Source: Paenibacillus sp. RC334 (GTDB taxonomy: Bacteria > Bacillota > Bacilli > Paenibacillales > Paenibacillaceae). Taken from it: a DNA stretch of 64,000 bases. The notes below the pieces were generated by a model. That model was given only the letters and a program-made list of their open reading frames with translations. It was not told the origin of the DNA and ran no database searches. The stretch lies in NCBI RefSeq assembly GCF_030034735.1, contig NZ_CP125370.1, positions 1,364,001-1,428,000 of the forward strand, read 5' to 3'. Shown one piece after another: positions 44,063-52,863 of this stretch (the first letter of the stretch is position 1; the number at the start of each line of letters is the position of its first letter). The translations under genes and the position numbers were made by a program.

Positions 44063-44695
44063 ATGTTGGAACAATACCGAACTGTACGCGGCTCCGGCAG
44101 CAAGGAAATTGTGATCCGGAAATCCCGTTTTATCGGTCACATCCAGCCTGTTCAGACCGAGGAAGAAGCGGCTGCTTTTATCGAGCGCATTAAAAAAGAG
44201 CATTGGAACGCAACCCATAATTGTTCTGCCTACATGATCGGGGAACGAGACGAAATCCAGAAGCAATCGGATGACGGTGAACCGAGCGGTACGGCGGGCA
44301 AGCCCATTTTGGAGGTTATCCGTAACCAGAAGCTGAAAAATGTGGCAATTGTCGTTACCCGTTACTTTGGGGGGATTTTGCTGGGAGCAGGCGGTCTGAT
44401 TCGTGCATATTCAGACGGTGCTGTTGCAGCCATTGAGGCAGGGGATGCGATTACGCGTGTGCTGCATCGTGAAATTTTTGTGGAATTGGATTACACCTGG
44501 TTGGGCAAAGTGGAAAATGAATTGCGAAATCGCAGCATCCGTACAGGAGAAACCATGTTTACGGATAAAGTTACCTTAACCTGTCTGCCGCTGGCTGGTG
44601 ATGCGGAATCCTTCAGCAACTGGATAACAGACTTGACACAGGGGCAATCGCTTGTGTCGGAGGGAGAGCAGCTTTACTTTATTGAAGGGGAATAA
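44063..44695 (+). CDS. YigZ/IMPACT-family protein
   Basis: 210 aa. N-terminal UPF0029 domain with KSRFIGHIQPV, HNCSAYMIG, SDDGEPSGTAGKPIL and VTRYFGGILLGAGGLIRAYS, followed by the DUF1949 ferredoxin-like domain. Bacterial members are linked to translation and stress, but the biochemical role is unsettled. It is 5 bp before the tetR gene, forming a two-gene operon. Confidence 0.93.
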   Translation: MLEQYRTVRGSGSKEIVIRKSRFIGHIQPVQTEEEAAAFIERIKKEHWNATHNCSAYMIGERDEIQKQSDDGEPSGTAGKPILEVIRNQKLKNVAIVVTRYFGGILLGAGGLIRAYSDGAVAAIEAGDAITRVLHREIFVELDYTWLGKVENELRNRSIRTGETMFTDKVTLTCLPLAGDAESFSNWITDLTQGQSLVSEGEQLYFIEGE

Positions 44696-44700
44696 AAAAT

Positions 44701-45282
44701 ATGGCTAGAAGAGCAGTAGAACAGGAGTTGTCAAGAGGGCGGATTCTGGAAGCGGCCAGGCACTTGTTTATTACCAAGGGCTACCGTGCGATTTCAATGC
44801 GCAGCATTGGCCAGCATCTGGGTTACAGTCATGGTTCGTTATACTATCATTTTAAAGAGAAGGCTGAACTGTTCTACGCCATTGTAATTGAGGATTTTAA
44901 TACGTTACGCGGAATTCTACTACAAGGAGCAACAGGCACCCCAGAGGATGGTCTGAACAGACTGGAGCACTTGATGCTGGAGTTTATCCGTTTTGGCTTG
45001 GAAAATCCTTATCAATACGAAATTATGTTCATGATGCACGATGAAGAACTGTTCGCTTACTGTCGCACGGAGCAAAACCGTTGTGTGGAATTATTCGCGT
45101 CCATGATCCGTCAGGAATTGAGTGATCAGGGACATTCAGAGGAAGATTCTTCACGAGTACCGCAAAGTCTGTTTTTGTCTATGCATGGCTTTGTATCCTT
45201 TTATATTCAGGATGGTTTAACATTTGAAGAAATCAGGCCCGCTGCTTTGGCACATGTAAAGCTGCTGTGCAGAAACCTATGA
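44701..45282 (+). CDS. TetR-family transcriptional regulator
   Basis: 193 aa. N-terminal HTH at residues about 10-56: GRILEAARHLFITKGYRAIS followed by MRSIGQHLGYSHGSLYYHF, typical TetR. The C-terminal ligand domain includes ENPYQYEIMFMMHDEELFAYC. Ligand and targets are unknown; the nearest candidate is its own operon with yigZ. The RBS is not obvious, consistent with coupling to yigZ. Confidence 0.92.
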   Translation: MARRAVEQELSRGRILEAARHLFITKGYRAISMRSIGQHLGYSHGSLYYHFKEKAELFYAIVIEDFNTLRGILLQGATGTPEDGLNRLEHLMLEFIRFGLENPYQYEIMFMMHDEELFAYCRTEQNRCVELFASMIRQELSDQGHSEEDSSRVPQSLFLSMHGFVSFYIQDGLTFEEIRPAALAHVKLLCRNL

Positions 45283-45396
45283 GCGTACCTGCAATCACAC
45301 GCCTCGGCTATGAATCTGTAGGGCGCTTTTCTGGATATGTTCACTTCATGACGGTGCCTTATCATTACGGTACTTTGCGAAAGCGACTAAGATTGT

Positions 45397-45444
45397 AACA
45401 GACGATGATGCATCCAGCAGGAGAACATCATGGTCTGTTTTTTT
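45397..45444. terminator. Terminator between tetR and yjbQ
   Basis: AACAGACGATGATG pairs with CATCATGGTCTGTT, followed by seven T residues on the plus strand. Confidence 0.8.
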
Positions 45445-45450
45445 GCATGG

Positions 45451-45852
45451 TCAGTCCTTCATGATTTTCACATGGTACTGGCGTCTGCGCGGTCCGTCGA
45501 ATTCGCAAAAATAAAGCCCCTGCCACCGTCCGAGCAACAACTTTCCATCATGAATAATGACAGTCTGAGAGGGACCTGTGGTGATAGATTTTAGGTGGGA
45601 TGCCGTATTCCCTTCCATATGGCGATATTGGGGATGCTCCCACGGATAAACCTCATCCAGCCTTAAAATCACATCATGTTTGACGTCCGGGTCTGCATTT
45701 TCATTAATGGCTATTCCGGCCGTTGTGTGTGGACAATAGATCAGTGCGGTTCCTTCCTGGACTCCGCTTTTTTCGATCAATGAAGCGACCTCGCGTGTAA
45801 TATCACGCATCTCATCTCGTCCGCTAGTGGATAATTCTAAAGTATGCAACAT
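45451..45852 (-). CDS. YjbQ-family (UPF0047) protein
   Basis: 133 aa from the ATG at 45852, which has GGGAGAG upstream; an upstream ATG in frame lacks an RBS. The family signature is LIYCPHTTAGIAINENADPD, with LLLGRWQGLYFCEFDGPRRR near the C-terminus. E. coli YjbQ has weak thiamine-phosphate synthase activity in genetic tests; the real role is unclear. Monocistronic, convergent with tetR. Confidence 0.93.
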   Translation of the reverse strand: MLHTLELSTSGRDEMRDITREVASLIEKSGVQEGTALIYCPHTTAGIAINENADPDVKHDVILRLDEVYPWEHPQYRHMEGNTASHLKSITTGPSQTVIIHDGKLLLGRWQGLYFCEFDGPRRRQYHVKIMKD

Positions 45853-46086
45853 TATTACACTCTCCCTTCTTCTTATTACTTTACCCATTTTACTTTACCC
45901 AATGAACACCTGACGTAATATATAGAGTTGACGACGAAAGCTTTCCTTTGATAAAGTATCACATAAGAAAAACATAGTATATACATTGGAATAATAATAT
46001 GATTTCAAATGAGGTACGCGCTTTGCGGTAAGCAAGGCTGCTGCTGTTCCTGCACAGGTTCAGAAGCGGAAAGGAAGTGTACGGTT

Positions 46087-47148
46087 ATGCATGTGGAAGT
46101 AAGGGGTTTAAACAAGCATTTCGGTAATTTTCATGCGGTTAAGGACGTATCCTTTGATATTCAAGCGGGTCATCTGATTGGTTTACTCGGTCCGAGTGGT
46201 GGCGGTAAAACGTCCATTCTTCGGATTTTGGCAGGTCTGGAGCAACCGGATGCGGGAGAAATTCATTTTCACGGAAAAAGGGTAAACGAGCTGGCCCCGC
46301 AGGAACGCGGAATCGGATTTGTATTTCAAAACTATGCTTTGTTCAAGCACATGAGCGTGTACGACAATATTGCCTTTGGTCTAAAAGTGAAAAAAAGCTC
46401 CAAAGCCCGCATCAAGGAACGCGTCACAGAGCTGGTCGAGCTGACAGGACTCAAAGGTTTCGAGCATCGTTATCCGCATCAGTTGTCTGGTGGACAGCGG
46501 CAGCGGGTTGCTTTTGCACGCGCCTTGGCACCGGAGCCTCAATTACTGCTGCTGGATGAGCCTTTTGCAGCCATTGACGCCAAGATTCGCCAGGAGCTGC
46601 GTACCTGGCTGCGGGAGTTGATTGAGCGGGTGGGAATCACTTCGATTTTCGTTACGCATGATCAGGATGAGGCTATTGAAGTAGCCGATGAAATTATGGT
46701 GATTAATCAGGGACGGCTGGAGCAGAAGGGAACACCTTGGGATATTTATAAAAAGCCAGGGACCCCGTTCGTAGCTTCCTTTATTGGGGAATCGACGGTG
46801 ATCGAACAGGCGGGCAGTCTCAAAGGCTTCGAGGAAGCTGCCGGAACGGGAGCACGTGCCTTGATCCGTCCGGAGTATATTGATGTCGGGCCAAGCGAGG
46901 AGTTTGCGCTTTTGTCGGCGACCGAGGAAGGCATTGTGAAGCATTTGCATTTTCGGGGGAGTGAATGGATGGTCGAAGTACAGGTCGGGGATCATCGACT
47001 CATGACGTACCGTTCGCTGGAGAAGTCCACGCTGGAGCCCGGTCAGCAGGTGCGCGTACTGGTGCATCGGGCTTATCTGTATAACGACCAGTCCAGTTGG
47101 ATGGTGGAAAACCGTCTCAAGAAAGATCCAATGCCTATTATGATTTAA
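46087..47148 (+). CDS. cysA: CysA-like sulfate/thiosulfate ABC transporter ATPase
   Basis: 353 aa, ATG at 46087 after AAAGGAAG; the Cys-rich in-frame codons upstream are not expected to be translated. Seen: Walker A GPSGGGKTS, Q-loop FQNYALFKHMSVYDNIAFGL (typical of CysA), signature LSGGQRQRV, Walker B LLLLDEP and H-loop VTHDQDEA. The C-terminal TOBE region follows. Permease and binding-protein genes are not nearby, so it is an orphan or serves a system encoded elsewhere. Confidence 0.87.
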   Translation: MHVEVRGLNKHFGNFHAVKDVSFDIQAGHLIGLLGPSGGGKTSILRILAGLEQPDAGEIHFHGKRVNELAPQERGIGFVFQNYALFKHMSVYDNIAFGLKVKKSSKARIKERVTELVELTGLKGFEHRYPHQLSGGQRQRVAFARALAPEPQLLLLDEPFAAIDAKIRQELRTWLRELIERVGITSIFVTHDQDEAIEVADEIMVINQGRLEQKGTPWDIYKKPGTPFVASFIGESTVIEQAGSLKGFEEAAGTGARALIRPEYIDVGPSEEFALLSATEEGIVKHLHFRGSEWMVEVQVGDHRLMTYRSLEKSTLEPGQQVRVLVHRAYLYNDQSSWMVENRLKKDPMPIMI

Positions 47149-47300
47149 AATTATAACGCGATCATACTTAAGGGGATGTCTGGCCTGATTTCAAGGTTTG
47201 GGCATGCTCCTTTTGGCGTTGGGCGCTGGAAGGATTTACGCAGACTTGATGTGTTCGTTATAATAGTAGTAAAAACACCCAGATAGATAGGAGTTAAACC

Positions 47301-48071
47301 ATGAATCGGCTTATTTTTCTTGGCACAGGGGATGCGATGGGCGTTCCGCGTGTATATTGTGATTGTCTCGTATGTACGGAGGCCCGCACGACAGGGGCAA
47401 ATGTGAGGCTGAGGTCGTCTGTGATGATCGAAAGCGAGACGGAGGACTTTATGATTGATTGCGGCCCGGACTGGCGCAAACAACTGGAAATGCGCGGGCT
47501 ACGCTTTATCCGTACGATCCTCGTGACGCACGCACATTTTGACCATATTGGAGGACTGCCGGAATGGGCGGATGCCTGCCGCTGGACGGGAAACAGAGGC
47601 CGTTTGTACGCTCCACAGGAGGTAATCGACACGATCCTGCGTCAATTTTCCTGGCTTCCGGGGCATCTTGACCTTATCCCTGTCGATCAGGGAGCCTTGC
47701 TTGGAGGATGGAATATCCGGGGTTGGCGTGTGAATCACGGGAAGAACGGATATGCTTACGCTTATCGACTGGAAAAGGACGGCTTCTCGTGGGCCTACTG
47801 TTCAGATTCGATCGGACTAAATGATGCGGAAATTCTGCCCCTGCACAATCTGGATTTGCTCGTGCTGGGAACGAGCTTTTATCATGAAGAAGCCGAATAT
47901 GCATCCCGCTCGGTATATGACATGCTGGAGGCTCAGGAGCTTATAGGGAGACTCCAGCCCAACCGCACGGTATTTACACATATGTCTCATGATGTGGATG
48001 CCACACGCAACTACGGGCTTCTGGAAGGGATCAGCCTGGCACGGACCGGAATGAGCCTGCCATTGGAATAA
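47301..48071 (+). CDS. MBL-fold metallo-hydrolase (PhnP-like)
   Basis: 256 aa. Seen: GTGDAMGVPRVYCDCLVC, with Cys residues like those that hold a structural zinc in PhnP; the MBL motif THAHFDHIGGLPEW; and FTHMSHDVD near the C-terminus. PhnP is a cyclic phosphodiesterase; no phn genes are near, so the substrate is open. RBS GATAGGAG. Convergent with the MocR gene, 9 bp gap. Confidence 0.88.
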   Translation: MNRLIFLGTGDAMGVPRVYCDCLVCTEARTTGANVRLRSSVMIESETEDFMIDCGPDWRKQLEMRGLRFIRTILVTHAHFDHIGGLPEWADACRWTGNRGRLYAPQEVIDTILRQFSWLPGHLDLIPVDQGALLGGWNIRGWRVNHGKNGYAYAYRLEKDGFSWAYCSDSIGLNDAEILPLHNLDLLVLGTSFYHEEAEYASRSVYDMLEAQELIGRLQPNRTVFTHMSHDVDATRNYGLLEGISLARTGMSLPLE

Positions 48072-48080
48072 TGCTGTCCC

Positions 48081-49574
48081 TTACATCGTCCGGCTGATGC
48101 GGAGAAGGGTCGCGATGCCTTCTTTGATTTGCAGCTCGTTGGCATACGAATAGGACAATCTCACATGCGTTTTGCCTTCCTCGCCAATCGGATCGAATAC
48201 ATTACCCGGTACGAAGGTGACCGACTCCTGTACGCATTTGGAGAGCAGTTCATTAGGTTTCAACGTAGAAGGCAACTGGAGCCACAGACTGAGGCCGCCT
48301 GCCGGGCTGGTCCATGTCCAGCCGGAATCGCGGAGGCTGTCTTCCATCGTTTCCTTACGAATCTGGAGCGCTATACATAGCTTTTTGAGATGCTGCTGCA
48401 TGCGTGGAGATTGAAAGTATTGCAGGAACAGCTTTTGATTCAGCAGTGGCGAGCCGTTATCTACCAGCGCTTTGACGTTCAGCAGGCTGTTCATGAGCTG
48501 TGGTCGGCAGGTCACGGCTGCGATTCGCAGACCTGGCGCGACATATTTGCTATAGCTGCGAATGTAGACGACGCTTCCCGAAATATCATAAGCGAAAATA
48601 GGTAACGGCGGCTTTTGCCCAAAGCTGATGTCATAGGTACTGTCGTCCTCGACAATAAGGCAGCCGTAGCGCTCGGCCAGCTCGGGCAGACGCTTGCGCT
48701 GTTCATCGGGTACCGTGAAGCCAGTCGGGTTATGAAACGTTGGATTGATATAGAACACACGTGGCTTTTCTGTCTTCATACACCATTCAATTTGTTCCAT
48801 ATCATAGCCTTCCGGTCGGATATCGGTCATGGTCAGGCGCGCACCTTGTCTGCGGAATATTTCCATAGCAGGGCCATAGGCGGGACGCTCGGTCAATACG
48901 CGGTCCCCTGTCCGGATCAGAGAACGGGAAATCAGGTCGATAGCCTGCTGTGCGCCGGAGGTAATCAGTACTTCGTCCGGTGACAATGCAAAATGCTTAT
49001 CGACGCTAAAATGCTGCGCCATCGCATCCCGAAGCTCGGAATCGCCCTGTACAGAGGAATAAGTGGCCGCTACTTTCGGATGCTTTTCAAATACCTGCAT
49101 CATCAGCTCACCCCAATATCGGTTGGGCAGGAGAGACGGGTCAATCAGCGCTTTGGAAAACTGAAAATTCGCATTCACCGATTGAACGCGGCTAAGTCCA
49201 TCCATTCCTCTCCAGGCTGAGACAGACGGATCATCTGCCGCATGGGCGGATTCAGAGTGAAACGTGAGATCAATGGACGAATGCCCCGAGTAGCCAGCAT
49301 ATTTCGCATGCCGGGTCGCTTGGGAAGCAAGAACGTAATATCCTGATTTGTCCTTTACATAGACCATCCCCCGTTGCTTCAACTCCTGATAGGCCCGGAA
49401 AACGGTTAGCCTATGTACACCCAGCTCCTGAGCCAGGCTTCGTACGGACGGCAGCTTCGTGTCTGCTAGCCAATCCCCGCGATCAATCCGCACAGTCACG
49501 TAATGGATGACCTGCTCATACAGCTTTAAGGCATGATCGGCCGGAAAGAGTAATTCGTTGTTGTTCTTGCCCAC
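48081..49574 (-). CDS. MocR-type GntR regulator with aminotransferase domain
   Basis: About 497 aa. A GTG at 49583 touches the AAAGGAG site; the GTG at 49574 has about 10-nt spacing and is preferred. Residues about 15-80: wHTH (LPSVRSLAQELGVHRLTVFR). A linker follows, then a PLP fold-type I domain with ITSGAQQAIDLISRSL, YINPTFHNPTGFTVP and the PLP lysine in SYSKYVAPGLR. MocR proteins bind PLP-linked ligands and often regulate the divergent gene; here that is an EamA exporter. Confidence 0.93.
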   Translation of the reverse strand: MGKNNNELLFPADHALKLYEQVIHYVTVRIDRGDWLADTKLPSVRSLAQELGVHRLTVFRAYQELKQRGMVYVKDKSGYYVLASQATRHAKYAGYSGHSSIDLTFHSESAHAADDPSVSAWRGMDGLSRVQSVNANFQFSKALIDPSLLPNRYWGELMMQVFEKHPKVAATYSSVQGDSELRDAMAQHFSVDKHFALSPDEVLITSGAQQAIDLISRSLIRTGDRVLTERPAYGPAMEIFRRQGARLTMTDIRPEGYDMEQIEWCMKTEKPRVFYINPTFHNPTGFTVPDEQRKRLPELAERYGCLIVEDDSTYDISFGQKPPLPIFAYDISGSVVYIRSYSKYVAPGLRIAAVTCRPQLMNSLLNVKALVDNGSPLLNQKLFLQYFQSPRMQQHLKKLCIALQIRKETMEDSLRDSGWTWTSPAGGLSLWLQLPSTLKPNELLSKCVQESVTFVPGNVFDPIGEEGKTHVRLSYSYANELQIKEGIATLLRISRTM

Positions 49575-49632
49575 GCTGTCCACGCTCCTTTTGTGTGTAT
49601 TTTACTATAAAACATTTCAAAACCGTATACAA

Positions 49633-49660
49633 CTGTTCTGTAGGTACACATCTGTTCTGT
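49633..49660. promoter_or_regulatory. Direct-repeat candidate operator for MocR
   Basis: CTGTTCTGT occurs at 49633-49641 and again at 49652-49660, 19 bp apart (about two helical turns), in the divergent region between the MocR and EamA genes. MocR regulators are known to bind direct repeats, so this is a reasonable operator. Confidence 0.5.
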
Positions 49661-49707
49661 TCGTCTCCCTGTATGCTTGAAAGCAACTGAAGGGAGAGGG
49701 ACGTATA

Positions 49708-50619
49708 ATGGTTGGAATCGCGTTTACGGTAATGTGTCTTATTTTTGGTACAACGTTTTTGGCTATAAAAGTGGGAGTAGAAGCGGGACTTCCGCCGTTT
49801 TTGTCGGCGGGTGTACGTTTTTTCGCAGCAGGGGCTATATTGTTTGTCGCCATGAAGCTGATGGGTAAGGTTCGCTGGTCGTTAGTATGGCGGAAGGAAA
49901 TGGTATTCATTGGAGCGGGAACGACCTTTGGTACGTTTTCGGCCTTGTATTGGGCAGAGCAATATGTCAGCTCGGGGATCGGAGCCATTTTGTCAGCCAC
50001 GGGGCCGATGATGATTGTTATTTTGCAATCAATGCTGCTAAGGCAAAAAACGTCGCGGATTACAGTCATTGGCTGCATGATCAGCTTTCTTGGCGTGGTG
50101 CTGGTGGTGCTGCCTGGATTGGCGGTTCAGATCAGCGGCCTGTGGCTGGCGGGATGCCTTGTCATTTTGCTGGGGGAGCTGTGTTATTCCGGGGGGGCTC
50201 TTTATTCCAAGCGGGTGATGGATGTATTTCGGGAAACGAACCCGATTGCCCTGAATGCGGCGCAAATGCTCCATGGGGGATGGATGCTGCTGTTACTGTC
50301 TGCGATCACGGAGCCGTGGAGTTCTGAGGGGTGGCAGTACCTTCCTGCCATGGGCTCTTTATTGTATCTGATTCTGTTTGGTTCGATGATTGGACATACA
50401 CTGTTTTACTGGCTCATGGAGCGTACAAATCCTCTTTTCCCGACGACGTGGTTGTATATTTCACCGCCGATTGCGGTGGGATTGGGAGCCTTGGTGTACG
50501 GAGAGCATGTAAGCTGGTGGATGCTGGCGGGGGTGCTGCTCATTGTGACCGGATTAATGCTTATGAACAATGGAATGATCCGTCTGGTGAACAGGCGAAA
50601 GGTGCGTTCTGCTGCCTGA
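49708..50619 (+). CDS. EamA/DMT-family transporter
   Basis: 303 aa, about ten membrane helices, two EamA repeats. Seen: FGTTFLAIKVGVEAGLPPF, ALYWAEQYVSSGIGAILSAT and SMIGHTLFYWLMERTNPLFP. Family knowledge: exporter of metabolites or amino acids; substrate unknown. RBS GGGAGAGGG. Divergent from the MocR regulator, which probably controls it. Confidence 0.92.
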   Translation: MVGIAFTVMCLIFGTTFLAIKVGVEAGLPPFLSAGVRFFAAGAILFVAMKLMGKVRWSLVWRKEMVFIGAGTTFGTFSALYWAEQYVSSGIGAILSATGPMMIVILQSMLLRQKTSRITVIGCMISFLGVVLVVLPGLAVQISGLWLAGCLVILLGELCYSGGALYSKRVMDVFRETNPIALNAAQMLHGGWMLLLLSAITEPWSSEGWQYLPAMGSLLYLILFGSMIGHTLFYWLMERTNPLFPTTWLYISPPIAVGLGALVYGEHVSWWMLAGVLLIVTGLMLMNNGMIRLVNRRKVRSAA

Positions 50620-50655
50620 TATTTAGAATTTGTTAAGCATCCTATGATATGACAG

Positions 50656-50712
50656 AAAAAACCTCCAAGCTATCGCGTGTTACTGAACATGCGACGTTTG
50701 GAGGTTTTGTTG
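50656..50712. terminator. Bidirectional terminator
   Basis: AAAACCTCCAAGC...CGCGT pairs with ATGCG...GTTTGGAGGTTTT. Located between the convergent EamA gene (+) and Cof phosphatase gene (-). Confidence 0.85.
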
Positions 50713-50735
50713 TGTTGCTATTTCATTAGCACAAA

Positions 50736-51536
50736 TTATTCAGCATTCAGAACAAATTTGTCGATGGCGTGCTTAACGCCGTCTTCGTTATTGCTGCTAG
50801 TGATGTAATCAGCCAGCTTTTTCAAATCAGGAATGGCATTCTCCATCGCTATGCCGAGACCCGCGCATTCGAGCATTTCGTGATCATTCCAGGAGTCGCC
50901 GATTGCAATCGTTTCGGACAGATCACAGCCGTAATGGTTAGCAAGGAACGTAAGAGCGTGACCCTTGGTGCCTTCATGATGCATGATTTCCAGAAAATGA
51001 GGCTTGGATTTGGTAATATGCACTTCATCACCAAGCAGCTCGCGCAGTTCTGGAATCAATTTGTCCAGCACTTCCGGCTCGTCAATAATCAGCATTTTAG
51101 GCGTAGGCAGTTCTATCAATTTGCTGAATACAGGCTCTACAAAATATTCCGTATTGTTTAGCGCGGTGTAATCTTTGATTTTCTGATTATCTTCACGTGT
51201 GTACAATTTGTCATCTATATACGTTTGCAGATGCAGATTGCGTTCCACGCAGAATTCATACAAGCGACGTGCAGCCACGAGTGGAACATAACGCTCATAC
51301 AGCACGTTTTCGTCCAGCAGGTTTTTAATCAAGGCACCTTGGTACGTAATAATCGGTACGTTCAAGCCAGTTTGGCGGGCGAGTTGTTTGGCAGATGCAT
51401 AAGCACGTCCAGTTGCAAGTGTAACCACGACACCTTTGGCTACAGCGGCTTCAAGCGCCAGTTGTGTTGCAGGAGTAACTTCTTTCTGATCGTTAATGAG
51501 TGTATCATCAATATCAATGGCAATTAATTTATACAT
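50736..51536 (-). CDS. Cof-type HAD phosphatase
   Basis: 266 aa from the ATG at 51536 with AAAGGAGAG upstream. HAD motif I IAIDIDDTLINDQKEV, motif II TLATGRAYAS, motif III Lys in KGHALTFLANHYG and motif IV AIGDSWNDHEML. Type IIB cap. Members dephosphorylate sugar phosphates, FMN or PLP; the substrate cannot be told from sequence. Confidence 0.94.
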   Translation of the reverse strand: MYKLIAIDIDDTLINDQKEVTPATQLALEAAVAKGVVVTLATGRAYASAKQLARQTGLNVPIITYQGALIKNLLDENVLYERYVPLVAARRLYEFCVERNLHLQTYIDDKLYTREDNQKIKDYTALNNTEYFVEPVFSKLIELPTPKMLIIDEPEVLDKLIPELRELLGDEVHITKSKPHFLEIMHHEGTKGHALTFLANHYGCDLSETIAIGDSWNDHEMLECAGLGIAMENAIPDLKKLADYITSSNNEDGVKHAIDKFVLNAE

Positions 51537-51617
51537 ATCGGTATTCTCTCCTTTATCTCTATCATGGGGCAATGTCCAAATTGTATCTTATAATATTCAA
51601 AATGACAATATCACAAT

Positions 51618-51655
51618 GAAAAGGGGACGACTCCCTTAAGAGCCTGTCCCCTTAT
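51618..51655 (-). terminator. Terminator after lplA (minus strand)
   Basis: AAGGGGAC (51621-51628) pairs with GTCCCCTT (51646-51653). On the minus strand the stem is followed by TTTTC. Confidence 0.7.
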
Positions 51656-51698
51656 AACCACTGAAGAATTGGATTGAATCAATGGGGAAAAGTGGATG

Positions 51699-52700
51699 TT
51701 AGTCTTCCAAAAATACGAGTCCGACAAAATCGTCCAATTCAATATTACCGAAATAATGCTTCAAATCAAGAGAGGACAAGGCTTGACGAACCTCACCTTC
51801 ATCGTAGCGTTTGCCGCGCAGAATATTTTCAATATCAGCGACGTCACCCACACCGAAGAAATCGCCGTAGATTTTAATATCACGGATGTGGCCTTCCTTG
51901 AGATCCATGCGGATATCAATAATGCCGACCGGAAATTTACGTGTGTGCTTGATATTGCTTTCAGGGGATTGACCGTAGTTCCAGTCCCATGATTGGTAGC
52001 GTTCAGCGGAAATTTCATGGATTTTGGCCCAGTCGGCATCGGTTAGCTTATATTGGGGTACCTGATCCAGCTCTGCATCGAATATGTAGCGCAGCAGCTC
52101 CTCGCGGAATTGCTCAATGGTCATCTCACGGTCCATTAGCTCGCTGATGTTAGCGACACGGCTACGGACAGATTTAGTACTTTTGGATTTAAACTTTTCG
52201 GGATTGGCATGCAGTGATGCGGCCACATTGTCCAGGTTCAGGTTAAACATCAGTGTACCGTGGCTGAACATGCGTCCGCGCGTGGCAAATTGGGCGTTCC
52301 CTGAAATTTTCCGCTCACCAACCTGAAGATCGTTGCGTCCGGTCATTTCGGCTTCCACACCCATTTGGCGCAGGGCGTCAATGACAGGCTGTGTGAATTT
52401 GAGGAAATTATGAAAGGACTCCCCGTTATCCTTGGTAATGAAGCTGAAATTTAAATTACCGAGGTCATGATATACAGCCCCGCCACCAGACAGGCGACGA
52501 ACGACTTGAATGTTGTTGTCTCTGACAAATTCGGCGTTGATTTCTTCAATGGTATTTTGATGCTTGCCTATAATAATAGAAGGCTGATTAATGTAAAACA
52601 GCAGATAGCTGTCGTCCAGCGGAAGATGCTTGAGTGCGTACTCCTCAATGGCAAGATTAATGGCTGGATCGTGTATGCCCTGGTTGTCGATGAACAGCAT
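51699..52700 (-). CDS. lplA: Lipoate-protein ligase A
   Basis: 333 aa from the ATG at 52700; the ATG at 52706 is too close to GGAGGA. Activates free lipoate with ATP and attaches it to E2 and GcvH lipoyl domains. Seen: YINQPSIIIGKHQNTIEEIN, VVRRLSGGGAVYHDLGNLNF and KISGNAQFATRGRMFSHGTL. A C-terminal accessory domain is present. Single gene with its own terminator. Confidence 0.95.
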   Translation of the reverse strand: MLFIDNQGIHDPAINLAIEEYALKHLPLDDSYLLFYINQPSIIIGKHQNTIEEINAEFVRDNNIQVVRRLSGGGAVYHDLGNLNFSFITKDNGESFHNFLKFTQPVIDALRQMGVEAEMTGRNDLQVGERKISGNAQFATRGRMFSHGTLMFNLNLDNVAASLHANPEKFKSKSTKSVRSRVANISELMDREMTIEQFREELLRYIFDAELDQVPQYKLTDADWAKIHEISAERYQSWDWNYGQSPESNIKHTRKFPVGIIDIRMDLKEGHIRDIKIYGDFFGVGDVADIENILRGKRYDEGEVRQALSSLDLKHYFGNIELDDFVGLVFLED

Positions 52701-52863
52701 GTCCATTCCTCCGTATATATAAACTGTGTAGTTTTATGTGTACCTCCTTCTATTGTAACCCAAGTGAGCGATGTACACAAAAGCTCATTTGCATTGACGC
52801 AACGCGAAAAGCAGCCCCATAATGGAGCTAATGATTCGGAACGGCCGGAAAGGATGATAGGCA

